This document shows positions 15,669-16,915 of a stretch of DNA of 16,915 bases, piece after piece. This stretch comes from Bacteroidetes bacterium SW_11_45_7. GTDB taxonomy: Bacteria; Bacteroidota; Bacteroidia; Chitinophagales; SW-11-45-7. Positions within the stretch are counted from its first letter, which is position 1. Every line of letters starts with the position of its first letter. The stretch spans positions 1,970 through 18,884 of the forward strand of contig PXTV01000164.1 in assembly GCA_003022985.1 (NCBI GenBank), given 5' to 3'. The position numbers and the translations under genes are program-made. The notes under the pieces were generated by a model. The model saw only the letters and a program-made list of their open reading frames with translations. It searched no databases and was not told the origin of the DNA.

Positions 15669-16061
15669 ATGAGCAAAAATTATTTGGAATTGAAGGATTT
15701 GGAAGTTTATCAGTTAAGCCGGGAATTATCAAAACTGGGTTGGGACATCTACCAACCCCTAAGTTTTGAGAATAAAAAGTTGATGGGTGACCAATTCATG
15801 AGAGCTATTGACTCTGTGGGAGCTAATGTGGCAGAGGGCTATGGCCGCTATTATTACCTCGATAAGGTTCGCTTTTATTACAACAGCAGGGCGTCACTGA
15901 TGGAGGCTTGTGAGCATTGGTTGGAGCTTTTGCATGAACGGGAGATCCTGTCATCAGAACAATTTGAAAATGTCAAGAAACTGTACAAAAAAGTACAAGT
16001 CAAGCTCAACAACCTCATTACAACTACTTATCGCCAAAATCAAAAAGAAAAAAAGGGATGA
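15669..16061 (+). CDS. Four-helix-bundle protein (S23/23S-rRNA-intervening-sequence family)
   Basis: This 130-residue protein shows the S23 family pattern: LKDLEVYQLSRELS at the start, a central AIDSVGANVAEGYGR, FYYNSRASLMEACEHWLELL, and a final helix ending in charged residues. S23 proteins form pentameric helical bundles. Some are encoded inside rRNA intervening sequences, most are free genes, and their function is not established. It sits between cusA (58 bp gap) and the CusC-like gene, whose ATG overlaps its stop as ATGA (16058-16061), so it is translationally coupled to the efflux operon. Its base composition is more A/T-rich than cusA, which suggests later insertion. It appears intact. 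Confidence 0.85.
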   Translation: MSKNYLELKDLEVYQLSRELSKLGWDIYQPLSFENKKLMGDQFMRAIDSVGANVAEGYGRYYYLDKVRFYYNSRASLMEACEHWLELLHEREILSSEQFENVKKLYKKVQVKLNNLITTTYRQNQKEKKG

Positions 16062-16915
16062 TAAGACGCAATAAGAAGCATGTCAATTTATTACTACTGG
16101 TTATTTCTACGTTATTACCATTTGGCAATAGTGGATTTAGTCAAGATTCCTTAAACAATTATTTAACCACAGCCGCCCAAAACAACCCCGGTCTGCAAGC
16201 TAAGTTCAAGGAATATCATGCGGCATTGGAACGAGTGCCACAAGTTGGTGCGCTACCCGATTTAAGCGTATCGTTCAGCTACTTTATATCGCCCATTGAG
16301 ACGCGGGTGGGCCCGCAGCGATTCAGAGTGGGCCTGAAACAAAAGTTTCCCTGGTTCGGCACCTTAAAAGCCCGTAAAAGTGTGGAAGCTGCACGTGCCC
16401 GCGCCAAGCAAGAGGCGTTTCAATCGGCTAAGCAGAAGCTTTATTTCGATGTGAAAGAGACCTACTACAAGCTCTACATACTGCAGCGGCAGGAGGCACT
16501 GTTGCGGGAGAACCTCTCTTGGGTGAAGACACACAAGAACATCGCCAACATGAAGTTCGAGTCGGGCGAGGGCAGTATGGTGGACGTGCTGCGGGCCAAC
16601 ATGGAGATCGCGGAGCTGCAAAACACGCTGGCCAAGGTGGAAGATCGCAGGGTGCCGCTCACTGAGGAATTCAGCAGCCACCTGAATCAGCCGGTGGACA
16701 CGGGCGCCATCGCCCTGCCCGACACGCTCCGGACAGACACGCTCGGCATGAGCAAGCAGGCGCTGATGGATTCGATCATCGACAACAACGAGGGGCTTCA
16801 GCAGCTCGATCAGCAACGAACCATGTGGGAGCATAAGCAGGAGGCAGCCAAAAAGGGAGGAATGCCATCGATCTCGCTGGGGCTGAACTACATCAACACC
16901 GGCCAGCGCACCGAT
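16058..16915 (+). CDS. CusC/TolC-like outer-membrane efflux protein, N-terminal part
   Basis: The frame from ATG 16058 is open to the window end (286 residues visible). A signal peptide (MIRRNKKHVN followed by LLLLVISTLLPFG, cut near GFS before Q) leads into a TolC-type outer-membrane factor: LNNYLTTAAQNNPGL, SYFISPIETRVGPQ, KQKFPWFGTLKARK, and GSMVDVLRANMEIAELQN, which is the long-helix barrel region. It would form the outer channel of the tripartite pump with the RND protein and a periplasmic adaptor, presumably encoded downstream. The start overlaps the four-helix-bundle gene by 4 bp. No gap is seen in the visible part. The first 150 bp are more A/T-rich than the rest. Confidence 0.88.
   Translation, partial: MIRRNKKHVNLLLLVISTLLPFGNSGFSQDSLNNYLTTAAQNNPGLQAKFKEYHAALERVPQVGALPDLSVSFSYFISPIETRVGPQRFRVGLKQKFPWFGTLKARKSVEAARARAKQEAFQSAKQKLYFDVKETYYKLYILQRQEALLRENLSWVKTHKNIANMKFESGEGSMVDVLRANMEIAELQNTLAKVEDRRVPLTEEFSSHLNQPVDTGAIALPDTLRTDTLGMSKQALMDSIIDNNEGLQQLDQQRTMWEHKQEAAKKGGMPSISLGLNYINTGQRTD

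Overview
The window looks like chromosomal DNA of a Bacteroidota member (Cytophagales-like is my guess). Clade markers are a DUF5686 outer-membrane protein, two proteins ending in type IX secretion (T9SS) sorting-domain-like tails, a HYC_CC_PP-type protein beside a Cus-type metal pump, a DEDDh exonuclease/GIY-YIG fusion, and poor Shine-Dalgarno sequences throughout. This assignment is inferred from families; no database was searched.

Layout. 1-1511: 3' part of a DUF5686 gene. 1826-5328: orphan minimal nucleotidyltransferase, then a tight run of DUF218/YdcF-like protein, secreted YCF48-repeat protein and exonuclease/GIY-YIG protein, spaced by 1 and 7 bp. 5495-6601: broken hflX. 6602-7093 (minus): a collapsed SBBP-repeat, T9SS-tailed gene whose stop codon abuts the hflX stop. 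7519-9030: intact anmK and a small membrane protein. 9088-10093 (minus): endonuclease/exonuclease/phosphatase-fold protein with a frameshifted end. 10141-11320: low-GC toxin-antitoxin-like island of a broken nucleotidyltransferase, PIN nuclease, 55-aa protein and 64-aa acidic protein. 11346-12120: HYC_CC_PP gene flanked by two related palindromic repeats, then a cluster of nested inverted repeats. 12148-16915: metal-efflux operon with a gapped cusA, a four-helix-bundle gene overlapping the next start, and a CusC/TolC-like gene running off the end.

The most striking property is shared by many genes. Well-conserved proteins read normally, then jump over a block that I estimate at 15-60 conserved residues, then continue normally. 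I see this in ydcF-like, YCF48, hflX (twice), the SBBP gene, the EEP gene and cusA (three times), and probably in DUF5686. Some jumps keep the frame and others break it. Sequence between the scars is well preserved, so the losses are either recent or artefacts of assembly. anmK, the PIN gene, the four-helix-bundle gene and the visible CusC part look whole. Two inferred nonsense changes (TGG to TAG in the second nucleotidyltransferase, TAC to TAA in the SBBP gene) add to the picture.

How the genes work together: the right end is a copper/silver-type RND efflux operon. The 10.1-11.3 kb cluster is translationally coupled and probably a stress or defence module. The left and middle genes are mostly envelope, secretion, repair and wall-recycling functions with no common pathway that I can see.
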